Assembly: GCA_023387375.1 (NCBI GenBank)
Contig: JAEWIE010000042.1
Location: 9,965 to 73,964 of the forward strand
Length of the DNA stretch: 64,000 nt
Direction: 5' to 3'
From: Bacteroidota bacterium
Lineage (GTDB): Bacteria > Bacteroidota > Bacteroidia > Flavobacteriales > Weeksellaceae
Shown piece by piece: positions 1 through 8,070 of this stretch. Within the stretch, counting starts at the first letter, position 1; every line of letters begins with the position of its first letter. The notes under the pieces were generated by a model, which had not been told where the DNA came from, did no database searches, and saw only the letters and a list, made by a program, of their open reading frames with translations. A program made the position numbers and the translations under genes.

Positions 1-713
1 TCTCGAAATCACAACTAGAAGAAATTTGTGAATTGGTTGTAAAGGAGAACGAATCAAGATCCTTAGAACAGAAGCCTCTTTACCTTATGTACGATCAAAT
101 TTATGCGCTTCTCACCTTTGACAAAACGCATTACAATCCTGTTTCGCTTAATTCAAAAATGCGCGATTACACCGTATTTATAGACGGAAGTTCAAAATGC
201 TTTGCAGCCACTGGGCTTCGTGTAGGATGGAGCTTTGGTCCAAGCGAAGTCATCTCCAAAATGAAATCCCTTTTAGGTCACGTGGGGGCTTGGGCTCCAA
301 AACCTGAGCAAATGGCTGTAGGAGAGTTTCTAAAAGAGAGTGAAAAAGTTGATGTATACGTTAGCGATTACAAAGGCAAATTAAACGAGAGCCTTAAAGC
401 GCTTCACGGCGGAATTCAAACGCTGAAAGAAAAGGGTCTCTTGGTCGATAGTATTGAGCCTATGGGCGCTTTGTACTTAACGGTGAAGCTCGATTATTTA
501 GGCAAGAAACAGCCTAATGGAAATTTGATTGAATCATCCAGTGATTTGGTATTCTATTTAATTGAAAATGCAGGCGTGGCCCTCGTTCCTTTCTCTGCCT
601 TTGGAGCGAGTTCTGATATGCCTTGGTTTAGAGCCTCGGTGGGAGGACTTAGCCTTCAGCAAATCAACGAGCTCTTTCCTCGATTGGAAGCTGCTCTTTC
701 TAAATTAAGCTAA
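1..713 (+). CDS. PLP-dependent aminotransferase, class I/II (5' end cut by window edge)
   Basis: C-terminal part of a fold-type I aminotransferase. The frame is open from the first bases of the window with no initiator needed, so the gene begins upstream and the TTG at 33 is not a start. The visible part contains the PLP-lysine segment SSKCFAATGLRVGW (the Lys of SSK should form the Schiff base), preceded by a DQIYALLTF stretch typical of the cofactor-binding Asp region (D-x-[IV]-Y), and ends with the small domain carrying a WFRASVGG segment whose Arg would bind the substrate carboxylate. Aspartate or aromatic amino acids are the likely substrates for the family, but substrate cannot be read from this fragment. 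No partner gene is obvious; kdsB follows after 55 bp on the same strand. Confidence 0.85.
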   Translation, partial: SKSQLEEICELVVKENESRSLEQKPLYLMYDQIYALLTFDKTHYNPVSLNSKMRDYTVFIDGSSKCFAATGLRVGWSFGPSEVISKMKSLLGHVGAWAPKPEQMAVGEFLKESEKVDVYVSDYKGKLNESLKALHGGIQTLKEKGLLVDSIEPMGALYLTVKLDYLGKKQPNGNLIESSSDLVFYLIENAGVALVPFSAFGASSDMPWFRASVGGLSLQQINELFPRLEAALSKLS

Positions 714-768
714 GGAATCGTTTATTCAAAGGTGCGCGATAGGCGCATCGAACTCTAATTAACACTAT

Positions 769-1518
769 ATGAAAATCATTGCCGTGATCCCCGCTCGCTA
801 TGAGGCGAGTCGTTTTCCAGGGAAACTCTTAGAAAAACTGGGCGAGAGGTCCGTCATTTTAACTACCTATCAAAACGTCGTGCAGACAGGATTGTTTGAT
901 CAGGTGCATGTGGCTACTGACAGTTCGCTTATCTATGAGGAAATCGTATCGAACGGAGGAAAGGCTGTGCTTACAGGAGAACACGAAACGGGCAGTGACC
1001 GTATCGCAGAAGCGGTGAAGGACTTAGACTGTGATATCGTAATTAATGTGCAAGGAGACGAGCCTTTTTTGAAAGCAGGTCCCCTTGAGCAGCTCATTTC
1101 TGTTTTTGAAAATGACCCTAAAAAAGAAATCTCTTTAGCCTCCTTAAAAATTGAGTTGAAAGAGTGGGAAGACATAGAAAATCCAAACCATGTGAAAGTG
1201 ATTACCGATCAGAAAGGAAATGCCCTTTACTTTAGTCGCTCGGTGATTCCTTTTCCTAGAGAAAGAAGTGAAAAAGTCCATTACTATAAGCATGTGGGAG
1301 TGTATGCCTTTCGAAAACAGGCCCTTTTGTCGTTTGCCTCTCTAGAGCAAAAACCCCTTGAGATTTCTGAAAAGATTGAGTGCCTGAGATACCTCGAACA
1401 CGGCATGAAAATTAGAATGGTAGAAACCGATTTTATAGGCGTGGGGATCGATGTTCCACAGGACCTAGAAAAAGCAAGGGCTCTGCTATGTTCCCAAGAC
1501 AAAAAAAGCCCGTTTTAA
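769..1518 (+). CDS. kdsB: 3-deoxy-manno-octulosonate cytidylyltransferase (CMP-Kdo synthetase)
   Basis: Activates Kdo with CTP to CMP-Kdo for transfer to lipid A, a cytoplasmic step of LPS inner-core synthesis. The 249-residue protein has the family length. The N-terminal nucleotide-binding motif IPARYEASRFPGK lies at residues 7-19, ATD at 49-51 and the VQGDEPF motif at 94-100, which contributes metal and substrate ligands. The ATG at 769 gives the standard MKIIAVIPAR start. kdsA, which makes Kdo-8-phosphate, is about 20 kb downstream at 20657, so the pathway genes are not in one operon here. Confidence 0.96.
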   Translation: MKIIAVIPARYEASRFPGKLLEKLGERSVILTTYQNVVQTGLFDQVHVATDSSLIYEEIVSNGGKAVLTGEHETGSDRIAEAVKDLDCDIVINVQGDEPFLKAGPLEQLISVFENDPKKEISLASLKIELKEWEDIENPNHVKVITDQKGNALYFSRSVIPFPRERSEKVHYYKHVGVYAFRKQALLSFASLEQKPLEISEKIECLRYLEHGMKIRMVETDFIGVGIDVPQDLEKARALLCSQDKKSPF

Positions 1519-1529
1519 ATAAAATATTT

Positions 1530-1537
1530 TATCTTTG
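1530..1537 (+). promoter_or_regulatory. -7 box TATCTTTG upstream of the exported protein gene
   Basis: Exact match to the Bacteroidota -7 consensus TAnnTTTG, 14 bp before the ATG at 1552. No TTG is seen at the usual -33 distance. Confidence 0.55.
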
Positions 1538-1551
1538 GTCATTAATCAATT

Positions 1552-2223
1552 ATGAAAGTACTCTATAAAATACTCTTTGTTCTCTTTATGAGCTTCTCAC
1601 AATTTGGATTTTCACAAACAGGCAAAGAGATCATTGAAAAAAATATTGAGCTCTCCGGAGGACTTATCAATTGGAAGTTATTGAACTCTGTGATTCTTTC
1701 TGGAAAAGTCACCTTAGGTATCAAAGATGAGTATCCGATTCGGATTTATCAGCAAAGACCTAATTTGACCAAAACCATGATCACGATCGGAAAGAAGGAC
1801 ATGGTTATTGAAGGATACGATGGGAAAGATGGCTATGCAATGAATTACGCAGCGAATAAGCTTCAGAAATATCCTAATTACAGTGCAGAAAGTTTCGATA
1901 ATGATTTTATTGATTTTGAAAATAAAGGATTTCAAGCCAAGTATTTAGGAAAAGAAAAGGTTGGGGATAATTACTGCTTTAAAGTAGAGTTACTTAAGAA
2001 TGTGAACCGAACTATTTACTATTTTGATACGAAAACCTACATGCTTTTAAAAGAAGTAAAGAAGGACGAAACCTTATTGTATTCTGATTATGAAAAGGTA
2101 GGCAATTTGCTTTTTGCACATCGTATCGCTAGTGAAACCGAGGGAGAGCAGTCCGATTATGTGATGCTCATTACAAAAATAGAGGTAAATAAGGTGATTC
2201 CTGCTTCTACATTTAAATTCTAA
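1552..2223 (+). CDS. Exported protein of the LolA-like/outer-membrane lipoprotein-sorting type
   Basis: A 223-residue protein with a clear signal peptide: positively charged start, hydrophobic core at about residues 5-19, and an SQFGFSQ cleavage region. The mature part begins with a helix (GKEIIEKNIELSGG) and continues as alternating beta strands, with segments such as LSGKVTLGIKDE and NRTIYYFDTKTYMLLKEVK. This pattern is usual for Bacteroidota proteins annotated as LolA-like or outer membrane lipoprotein-sorting proteins, which fold as a half beta barrel. The assignment rests on overall pattern, not on a diagnostic motif, and no substrate can be named. It has its own promoter-like box and is followed after 29 bp by the peroxidase gene, perhaps in one transcript. 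Confidence 0.6.
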   Translation: MKVLYKILFVLFMSFSQFGFSQTGKEIIEKNIELSGGLINWKLLNSVILSGKVTLGIKDEYPIRIYQQRPNLTKTMITIGKKDMVIEGYDGKDGYAMNYAANKLQKYPNYSAESFDNDFIDFENKGFQAKYLGKEKVGDNYCFKVELLKNVNRTIYYFDTKTYMLLKEVKKDETLLYSDYEKVGNLLFAHRIASETEGEQSDYVMLITKIEVNKVIPASTFKF

Positions 2224-2252
2224 TTCAAAAAGGATTAGAACAAACCTAAAAA

Positions 2253-2834
2253 ATGGAAACGATGAAAAAAGTATTTATTTTATTGTTGTCCGCCTTAAGT
2301 ATTGTGCAGTCGTGCATGAACCAGAAAAGCGAAACATCAAAAGAAAAAACCAAAGAGCAGATGGGAAAGACAATATATGACTTTAAAGTAGAGAGTCTTG
2401 ACGGAGGTGAGATTAATTTTGCTGATTTTAAAGGCAAAAAAATTCTGATTGTTAATACAGCCTCGGAGTGTGGATTTACTCCTCAGTATGCCGATCTAGA
2501 AACCTTAAGTAAAACCTATGGGGATAAGCTTGTGGTAGTAGGGTTTCCTGCAAATAATTTTGGTTCCCAGGAACCGGGTACGAACGAAGAAATTGGCGCA
2601 TTTTGCGAAAAGAACTTTGGAGTTACCTTTCCAATGGCCGCGAAGGTCTCTGTAAAAGGAGAGGATACGGCGCCCCTCTTTAAATACCTGACAGAAAAAG
2701 AACTTAATGGAGTAAAGAATACAACAATTCTTTGGAATTTCACTAAATTCTTACTCGACGAAAATGGAAAACTAGTGGATACTTTTATAAGTACGACCAA
2801 ACCTACAGACGAGGCGATTACCAAGCACTTATAG
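2253..2834 (+). CDS. Glutathione peroxidase-family thiol peroxidase, lipoprotein
   Basis: Reduces peroxides through a reactive cysteine. The motif NTASECGFTPQY places the peroxidatic Cys at residue 73; FPANNFGSQEPG gives the conserved Gln106, and ILWNFTKFL supplies the Trp and Asn of the catalytic tetrad. In the usual family motif the segment reads FPCNQFG; here the resolving-site Cys is Ala, so the protein may use another partner Cys. The N-terminus is a lipoprotein signal ending SIVQSC, with Cys21 the likely lipidation site, so it probably sits in the periplasm or on a membrane. Start could be the ATG at 2253 or the second ATG at 2262. The gene ends just before a strong terminator. Confidence 0.9.
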   Translation: METMKKVFILLLSALSIVQSCMNQKSETSKEKTKEQMGKTIYDFKVESLDGGEINFADFKGKKILIVNTASECGFTPQYADLETLSKTYGDKLVVVGFPANNFGSQEPGTNEEIGAFCEKNFGVTFPMAAKVSVKGEDTAPLFKYLTEKELNGVKNTTILWNFTKFLLDENGKLVDTFISTTKPTDEAITKHL

Positions 2835-2860
2835 TTTTGCACTTTGTCTTATCAATAGAG

Positions 2861-2890
2861 AGCCTTCCAAAAAATTGGAAGGCTTTTTTT
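2861..2890 (+). terminator. Intrinsic terminator after the glutathione peroxidase gene
   Basis: Ten-base-pair stem AGCCTTCCAA/TTGGAAGGCT with loop AAAA and a T7 run. It lies between convergent genes, and the stop codon of the next (minus-strand) gene overlaps the T-run. Confidence 0.9.
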
Positions 2891-3539
2891 AAGGCTTCTT
2901 AGCCAAGCTAAAAATGGATGCGAGAGAAATCACAGATTCTCCCTTGGATTTTATTTTGGCGCTATAGACCATCGCTTGGGCAAGCGTGCTCGTTTGTAAA
3001 GGTCTTAGCTTTCGAAGTAAATGCAATCGGTTGAGGAATTTCAGAACCGAGGCACCTAGAACTTCGCCGGGTCTATCGCTCATTTTACGCTCGAGCATGC
3101 CCGGTTGAAAAATGGTAAGCTTTTCAAACTCAAGAGCACGAATCTCTTCTTCTAGTTCCCCTTTCATTTTGGAATAGAAAACTTTTGAATTTTGATTAGC
3201 CCCATACGATGAAATTAAAACAAAGTGGGGAACCTCATTTTCCCTACACCCTTTCGCAAAGTCTAGTTGGTAGTCGAAATCTACCTTACGCTGAGAAAGT
3301 TTTCCGCCTGCAGCCTTAAGGGTAGTGCCCAGACAGGAGAACGCCACATCCCCCTTAAGTTGGGACTTCCAATCTTGTGGCCTTTCAAAGTCTACGATAT
3401 CAACGTGGAGTTTTGGATCCGAAAAGTCTAAAGGTCTTCTAGAAAAAGCATGGACGGAATCAAAATCTGAATCCCTTAGTAATTCCTCAATTAGCTCTTT
3501 CCCGGTGGCGCCCGTGGCGCCTATTACAAGTGCTTTCAT
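2889..3539 (-). CDS. NAD(P)-binding Rossmann oxidoreductase, atypical SDR (HTATIP2/YwnB-like)
   Basis: 216-residue single-domain Rossmann protein. The dinucleotide-binding motif GATGATG lies at residues 7-13, followed by an FSRRPLDF segment that could bind the NADP phosphate. There is a SSYGANQNSKVFYSKMKGELEEEI stretch where extended or atypical SDRs carry their YxxxK-like residues, here YSKMKGE. Proteins of this type act as quinone or sugar-nucleotide-like reductases, or only bind NADPH; the substrate is unknown. It is transcribed divergently from the YjbR-like gene, with overlapping promoter boxes between them. Confidence 0.75.
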   Translation of the reverse strand: MKALVIGATGATGKELIEELLRDSDFDSVHAFSRRPLDFSDPKLHVDIVDFERPQDWKSQLKGDVAFSCLGTTLKAAGGKLSQRKVDFDYQLDFAKGCRENEVPHFVLISSYGANQNSKVFYSKMKGELEEEIRALEFEKLTIFQPGMLERKMSDRPGEVLGASVLKFLNRLHLLRKLRPLQTSTLAQAMVYSAKIKSKGESVISLASIFSLAKKP

Positions 3540-3560
3540 TTTTTTTCATAGTATAAGTAC

Positions 3561-3577
3561 CGAATTTACTACTTTTG
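3561..3577. promoter_or_regulatory. Abutting divergent -7 boxes between the SDR and YjbR-like genes
   Basis: Minus strand TAAATTCG (3561-3568, one mismatch to TAnnTTTG) and plus strand TACTTTTG (3570-3577, exact) are separated by one base. Neither has an obvious TTG at -33, so both are tentative. Confidence 0.4.
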
Positions 3578-3631
3578 AATTAGATCTTGAGCTTTTACCC
3601 TTAAAACTATAATTTCAAAATTCACATCACC

Positions 3632-3985
3632 ATGGATGCAGAACAGATTCGCTCTTATTGTCTCGAAAAAAAAGGAGTCAGCGAAAGTTTCCCTTTCAAT
3701 GAAACTACCTTGGTCTTTAAAGTGGGAGCAAAAATGTTTTTACTTCTTTCGCTAGATGCATTTCCACTAAGCTTTGCTGTCAAGACAGCTCCTAATTGGA
3801 GTGAGCAGTTACGGGAATCTTATAGTCAAATTAAAGGGGCTTATCACATGAACAAGACCCATTGGAATTCGGTAGACCCAGAAGGAGTCCCAACTGAGCT
3901 ACTGTATAAATTGATAGACCATTCTTATGCGTTGATTTTCAACTCGCTAAGTCGTAAAGTCAGGGAAGAGATAACAAAAGGATAA
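3632..3985 (+). CDS. MmcQ/YjbR family protein
   Basis: 117-residue protein matching the MmcQ/YjbR fold (a CyaY-like DNA-binding-type domain). Recognisable signs are the N-terminal IRSYCLEKKGVSESFPFNETTLVFKVGAKMF pattern (family form: L..pG..e..pf....vfkv.gKmF), the NLK/VK-T-like ...FAVKTAPNWSEQLRE, and the ending ..HMNKTHWNSV.....PTELLYKLIDHSY.L. Biochemical function is unestablished for most members. The ATG at 3632 gives a full-length domain. The gene is followed by nearly 300 bp of A+T-rich DNA. Confidence 0.85.
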   Translation: MDAEQIRSYCLEKKGVSESFPFNETTLVFKVGAKMFLLLSLDAFPLSFAVKTAPNWSEQLRESYSQIKGAYHMNKTHWNSVDPEGVPTELLYKLIDHSYALIFNSLSRKVREEITKG

Positions 3986-4234
3986 AGTATACATATTGAA
4001 TTTTTAATATATTTTCCCTTTATCATATTATTTGTACGATACACCGAATTATTGCTAATACTTATTAAATTTTTCACAATTTATATTAAATAGATTAGAT
4101 TTTCTCAAATGTTTCCTCGTGTTTGTTTCTATTATATTACAATATGGGAATGATAATTATATAAAGTTAAATTTATTTTATTAACTATTTTTATTATTTT
4201 TTTGCGAATTGATAATTATATCGTTTTTTTTACT
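3986..4234. other. A+T-rich intergenic stretch
   Basis: About 250 bp, extremely rich in A and T compared with the flanking housekeeping genes, with many stops in all frames and no convincing hairpin terminator. It marks the left border of the low-G+C GLPGLI/receptor locus. I see nothing else in it before the promoter box at 4235. Confidence 0.5.
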
Positions 4235-4242
4235 TAGCTTTG
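4235..4242 (+). promoter_or_regulatory. -7 box TAGCTTTG for the small secreted protein locus
   Basis: Exact match to TAnnTTTG, 40 bp before the TTG start at 4282. A TTG at 4209-4211 lies 23 bp upstream, slightly wider than the usual 19-21 bp. Confidence 0.5.
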
Positions 4243-4281
4243 AAAGGTATGTAAACGTGTGCACAGTTTATTTTTCAAATC

Positions 4282-4614
4282 TTGTTTAACTTTTATAAAA
4301 TAAAAATTATAAAAAATTTAATTTTATTATTATGTTTTGTTTTTCTTGGTTCATCGAACGTGTTTGCGAAGGCAGATGACGGTAAACCGCGGAAAAGTGA
4401 TGTTCCAGTCCATGCTGTCATGAATAACAGTAAAACTGCGATAGTTGCAATTGGAGATTGTACAATTGTAACCGTGTATCGTGTTACAGGTATGTGTGGT
4501 GGCGTAATTGGTGATGTTAGCACACAAGAAGAAGCGACAGGTGACGCTTGTGATGGAACTGAAGGTGGCGTTATTATTAATGTAGAAACAGTTGCTGTTG
4601 ATGATTGTCCATAA
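4282..4614 (+). CDS. Small secreted protein with paired cysteines, unknown function
   Basis: 110 residues, family not recognised. A good signal peptide (KIKIIKNLILLLCFVFLGSSNVFA) would be cut after NVFA, leaving a mature protein of about 80 residues. That part starts hydrophilic (KADDGKPRKSD) and then becomes Gly/Val/Thr-rich and acidic, with four cysteines (GDC, GMCGG, GDAC and the C-terminal DDCP). No in-frame ATG precedes the signal peptide; TTG at 4282 is the only usable codon between the upstream stop (4252) and the hydrophobic core. The gene overlaps the next frame. Context (GLPGLI protein, then a TonB-dependent receptor-like barrel) suggests an exported ligand or substrate, but this is inference. 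Confidence 0.6.
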   Translation: MFNFYKIKIIKNLILLLCFVFLGSSNVFAKADDGKPRKSDVPVHAVMNNSKTAIVAIGDCTIVTVYRVTGMCGGVIGDVSTQEEATGDACDGTEGGVIINVETVAVDDCP

Positions 4615-5404
4615 TTTTTTTAGGCTGCTTGCTTGCAAGCAGCCTAATTTCAAGTATAACACTTTAATTTCTAGAGGAAATTATTTCACTTTTCTTCTAG
4701 TAACAGCCCTCTATTTCCCACAAGAGAAATACATTGGACTTGTCGAATATACGTTCGTGAAGGAAATTGGAGGCACGCAAGCATTTTCAGAATATCTACT
4801 CTTAAACGAGGCTAATTCTTTTTATTTTTCCTATAATCAAAAAAAAGATACCTATGAGGAGTTAGCTCGGGAGTTTGAATTTAGATATTCCAATAATGTC
4901 GTTAAATACGAAGCTGATAAAAGTGAGTTTACCGAACTAAGGAATCTCCGATCCTTCTATAGAATGTCAGATACCCCTCCTGCAATCCAATGGGAGATTA
5001 AGCAGGAAACGAAAGAAATACTCGGCTATACTTGTACTAATGCTATAGGTGAATTTCGTGGACGTACGTACTCCGTATGGTTTGCAAGTGAGGTTCCCTT
5101 TTTCTATGGACCTTGGAAATTAACGGGGCTACCAGGACTTATACTCGAAGCTCGAGATAATTATGGGTATTTTCATTACATAGCGAAAGAGATTACTCTT
5201 AATAAAGATTTTTTTGTGCCAGCAGTGTTAGAAGAAAAGCTATCGGAGCAAAATTCTATAGCTTACAAGGAGTTCATTGAGATTGAAAATGATTTTTTCA
5301 AGGATATTAAGAATAAGATCCAAGCTTCACGTCCCAGAGGGACTGTATTTAAGGAAACTCCTCTTCGAGAATTATTGAAAGAGACCAAATTTGAGTGGGA
5401 GTAA
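4601..5404 (+). CDS. GLPGLI family protein (locus 1)
   Basis: Member of the Bacteroidota-specific GLPGLI family, named for the motif seen exactly here at 5126-5143 in the context WKLTGLPGLILEARD. Upstream the family block ILGYTC.NA.GEFRGRTYSVWFASEVPF..GPW is also present. Function is not established. The start is uncertain: the only ATG before the conserved domain is 4601, which lies inside the last codons of the small secreted protein gene, so translation would be coupled to it. That start gives an unusual N-terminus in which a hydrophobic stretch (YFTFLLVTALYF) appears about 30 residues in, whereas family members normally begin with a short signal peptide. Either a non-ATG start near 4680 is used or the export signal is decayed. 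The TonB-type barrel gene follows after 14 bp. Confidence 0.8.
   Translation: MIVHNFFRLLACKQPNFKYNTLISRGNYFTFLLVTALYFPQEKYIGLVEYTFVKEIGGTQAFSEYLLLNEANSFYFSYNQKKDTYEELAREFEFRYSNNVVKYEADKSEFTELRNLRSFYRMSDTPPAIQWEIKQETKEILGYTCTNAIGEFRGRTYSVWFASEVPFFYGPWKLTGLPGLILEARDNYGYFHYIAKEITLNKDFFVPAVLEEKLSEQNSIAYKEFIEIENDFFKDIKNKIQASRPRGTVFKETPLRELLKETKFEWE
4621..4646. other. Strong hairpin between the small secreted protein and GLPGLI genes
   Basis: Eleven-base-pair stem TAGGCTGCTTG/CAAGCAGCCTA with a four-base loop, beginning 6 bp after the stop of the upstream gene. The T-run lies before the hairpin on the plus strand, not after it, so it is not a standard terminator in either direction. It could protect the 3' end of the upstream message or limit expression of the downstream genes. 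Confidence 0.6.
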
Positions 5405-5418
5405 AATAGGGATTGTAT

Positions 5419-8070
5419 ATGAGGTATTTATTCCTAGTATTGCTGCTTGGGTTCGTGAAAATTTCAGCGCAGTCTGAAGTGAGTGGAACCGTTGTTTTAG
5501 AAGATCATCCTGGAGAGTTTAAAGCGAGCGTACTTCTCAAGAATGAGAAGGGCGCAATTGAGACCTATTCTTTTACGAACAAAGCGGGTGGATTTAAAAT
5601 TTCGACTAGTAATATCGGGCAATTTAAATTGGAAATCAAAGTATTTAATTACAATCCCAAATCAATCGACATTACCCTTAATTCGACCAATCAGAAGATC
5701 GAACTTGGCCTTGTTGAAGTGGATAAGCTCAAAGAGGCGGAGATTAAGGAAGTAGTTATTACCAGGACTACCCCCATTAAAACCAAAAAAGATACAATTG
5801 AATTTAACGTACAAAGTTTTGAAAGCGGCTCTGAATTAAATCTCGAAGAACTTCTGAAGAAACTACCGGGTATCACGGTCGAGAATGACGGAAAAATAAA
5901 GTATGGCAATACCGAGATACAACGCGTGATGATTGAGAATGACGATCTTTTTGAACGCGGCTATCAGACTTTGACGCAAAATATGCCGACTAGCCCGATT
6001 TCGAAAGTTCAAGTCCTTAAAAACTATTCAAAAAACAAGCTCCTCAAAGGCATTGAAGATTCGCAAGATGTGGCCCTAAATTTAACCCTAAAAGAGGGTG
6101 CAAAGAGCAAATGGTTCGGAAATGCGATCCTTGCCTCCACTAGCTTTGAAGAGAAAATGCATCAGGTTAAGTTCAATGCAATGAACTTCTCGAAGAAGAG
6201 AAAAATCTATGCCCTATTTAATTACAATAATTTGGGACTCGATGAAATGAAAGGAGTGGAGTATCTCATTGAGCCAAGCTCTGAAAAAGAGGTTGAAAAT
6301 GTAGGGGAACTTTCCACGCTATCCATTTTAAATCTTCATTCCAAAAATGCGCAGTTCGAAGACAAACGATCAAATTTCAATGACGATAAATTAGCCTCAC
6401 TTAATTACATTTATAATTTTGATCGAGACTGGAAGCTAAAGGTAGTGACAGTTTTCAATCAGACCGAAAATAAAAATTACCTAGAAGGATCTTATAAGTT
6501 TGACGATGGGAAAGTGCAGTTCACCAATAGTGAAAGTAAGTCATGGAAGCAAAATCGTCAAAACGTAGTAGGTAAACTTGAACTCTTAAAAGAGTCTAAA
6601 AACTCTTCACTCTTAATTTACAACAAGATTTCTCAGCTAAATGAGGACAACCACAACGAGTTCCTATTTAATCATCTATCCAACTTTCAGAAAGGAGAGA
6701 ATCGTTTGTTTGCCAATGAAAATAGGGTGGTGTATACGAAGAAAATAGATTCGAGCCAGGCCTTTGTTGCTGTGGCTAAATACAACCTGCAAAGGCGCCC
6801 TTATCAATTCATTGATGAAAATGATGTCTTTACGCAGATTACAGGGAATTCCAAGGTCGTTAAATCTAGGCAAGACATACATTCAAGCATGCATTTTGGA
6901 GGACTTAAATTTTCTTATTTAAAAAGCTGGAGCGAGGATCAATCGTTCGAGTGGCAATTGGGAGATGAGTGGAAAAGGGAAGACTTAAGCTCCGGTATTT
7001 CCCTATTTGATAGGGAGAACGAAAGGATCGCTTTTGAGGATGCACGCTTCAAAAATTCAACTGAACTAACGCGCAATAAACTTTTCGCTCAATTCAAGTA
7101 TGCTAATCAATTTAGAAAATGGCGCTACGGAGTGACGCTGCTCAATCAGTATATTTCTTCTCAACATAATTTTGAGAATAAGCAGCAGCAGGGGTTCTAC
7201 CTTTCTCCCATGCTTAAATTAGCATACAGCGATCAAAAATTGGGAAACTTTACCCTTTCTTCCTCTAGGAGCTTCGCATCCACAAACATTCTAGAAAGTT
7301 TTACGCACGCCATTTACCAAGGGAACCGCAGTTTTCAGGAAAGCCAAATCGGTCTAAAACAGTTACCAGAACTAAATCTTACATTTCTGTACAATGTAGG
7401 AGATATTCTATCCGAATATTTGACTTTCAGTGCTATGTATTTCAAAAATGAAGACTATATAGCGGCGCATCGCATCGTGAATCCGCATTACACCTTCAAC
7501 CAAAGTATCCTTGTCAAGGACAATTCAAATCTGTTTTTGAATCTGAATCTGCATAAATACCTTCGATTTTTGAATTCTCGACTTAGTTTGCACCATTCGT
7601 ATGGAGCCTCGGCCTATGCAAGCAAAGTAAACGACAGCGATCTTATTAATACAAAGTTTTCCAATTTCAAAACGGGCTTTGAATTGAAATCAGGGGCTAG
7701 TCAAAAAATCTCTTACGAGCTGGGATACGAGTGGATCTTCAATTCCATTGATTCTGATGTAAAAAAAGGAAAATACACAGATCAGAAAGGATTTGTAAAT
7801 CTGTATTACAGTGTAGGTCAAAATCTACAACTTGAGTCCTTTTACGAATTCTTTAACTATGGTCATACGCAAAACAGCTCCACTCAGTTTTTAGATTTTA
7901 GAGCGGCGTATCACTTGAAAAAATGGAAACTGAATCTGTTTTTAAGAGGCAACAATCTTTTAAATACGGATGAGATTCAACGTTATTCCCTTACGAATAT
8001 TAGTGAAAGCCTTTACACGCAAAAGTTGTTGCCAAGACATATAGTCCTAGGACTAAACAAAACCTTTTAG
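5419..8070 (+). CDS. TonB-dependent receptor-like outer-membrane beta-barrel protein
   Basis: 883 residues from the ATG at 5419 (a TTG two codons earlier is less likely). Signal peptide MRYLFLVLLLGFVKISAQ, then a carboxypeptidase-regulatory-like beta-sandwich (about residues 20-95), then a plug-like segment (about 105-215, with VVITRTTPIKTKKDTIEFN and LEELLKKLPGITVENDG), then a long beta-barrel region ending in aromatic-terminated strands and a final Phe (LGLNKTF). This is the architecture of Bacteroidota outer-membrane beta-barrel proteins often found beside GLPGLI genes. The ligand is unknown. No SusD partner gene is present, which argues against polysaccharide uptake and for a peptide or small-molecule role. 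Its stop overlaps the convergent ribF gene by 4 bp. Confidence 0.88.
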   Translation: MRYLFLVLLLGFVKISAQSEVSGTVVLEDHPGEFKASVLLKNEKGAIETYSFTNKAGGFKISTSNIGQFKLEIKVFNYNPKSIDITLNSTNQKIELGLVEVDKLKEAEIKEVVITRTTPIKTKKDTIEFNVQSFESGSELNLEELLKKLPGITVENDGKIKYGNTEIQRVMIENDDLFERGYQTLTQNMPTSPISKVQVLKNYSKNKLLKGIEDSQDVALNLTLKEGAKSKWFGNAILASTSFEEKMHQVKFNAMNFSKKRKIYALFNYNNLGLDEMKGVEYLIEPSSEKEVENVGELSTLSILNLHSKNAQFEDKRSNFNDDKLASLNYIYNFDRDWKLKVVTVFNQTENKNYLEGSYKFDDGKVQFTNSESKSWKQNRQNVVGKLELLKESKNSSLLIYNKISQLNEDNHNEFLFNHLSNFQKGENRLFANENRVVYTKKIDSSQAFVAVAKYNLQRRPYQFIDENDVFTQITGNSKVVKSRQDIHSSMHFGGLKFSYLKSWSEDQSFEWQLGDEWKREDLSSGISLFDRENERIAFEDARFKNSTELTRNKLFAQFKYANQFRKWRYGVTLLNQYISSQHNFENKQQQGFYLSPMLKLAYSDQKLGNFTLSSSRSFASTNILESFTHAIYQGNRSFQESQIGLKQLPELNLTFLYNVGDILSEYLTFSAMYFKNEDYIAAHRIVNPHYTFNQSILVKDNSNLFLNLNLHKYLRFLNSRLSLHHSYGASAYASKVNDSDLINTKFSNFKTGFELKSGASQKISYELGYEWIFNSIDSDVKKGKYTDQKGFVNLYYSVGQNLQLESFYEFFNYGHTQNSSTQFLDFRAAYHLKKWKLNLFLRGNNLLNTDEIQRYSLTNISESLYTQKLLPRHIVLGLNKTF

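Noticed and set aside
4621..4646. The hairpin after the small secreted protein gene as a terminator
   Set aside because: The T-run precedes the hairpin and only AATTTC follows, so neither strand has the required U-tract.
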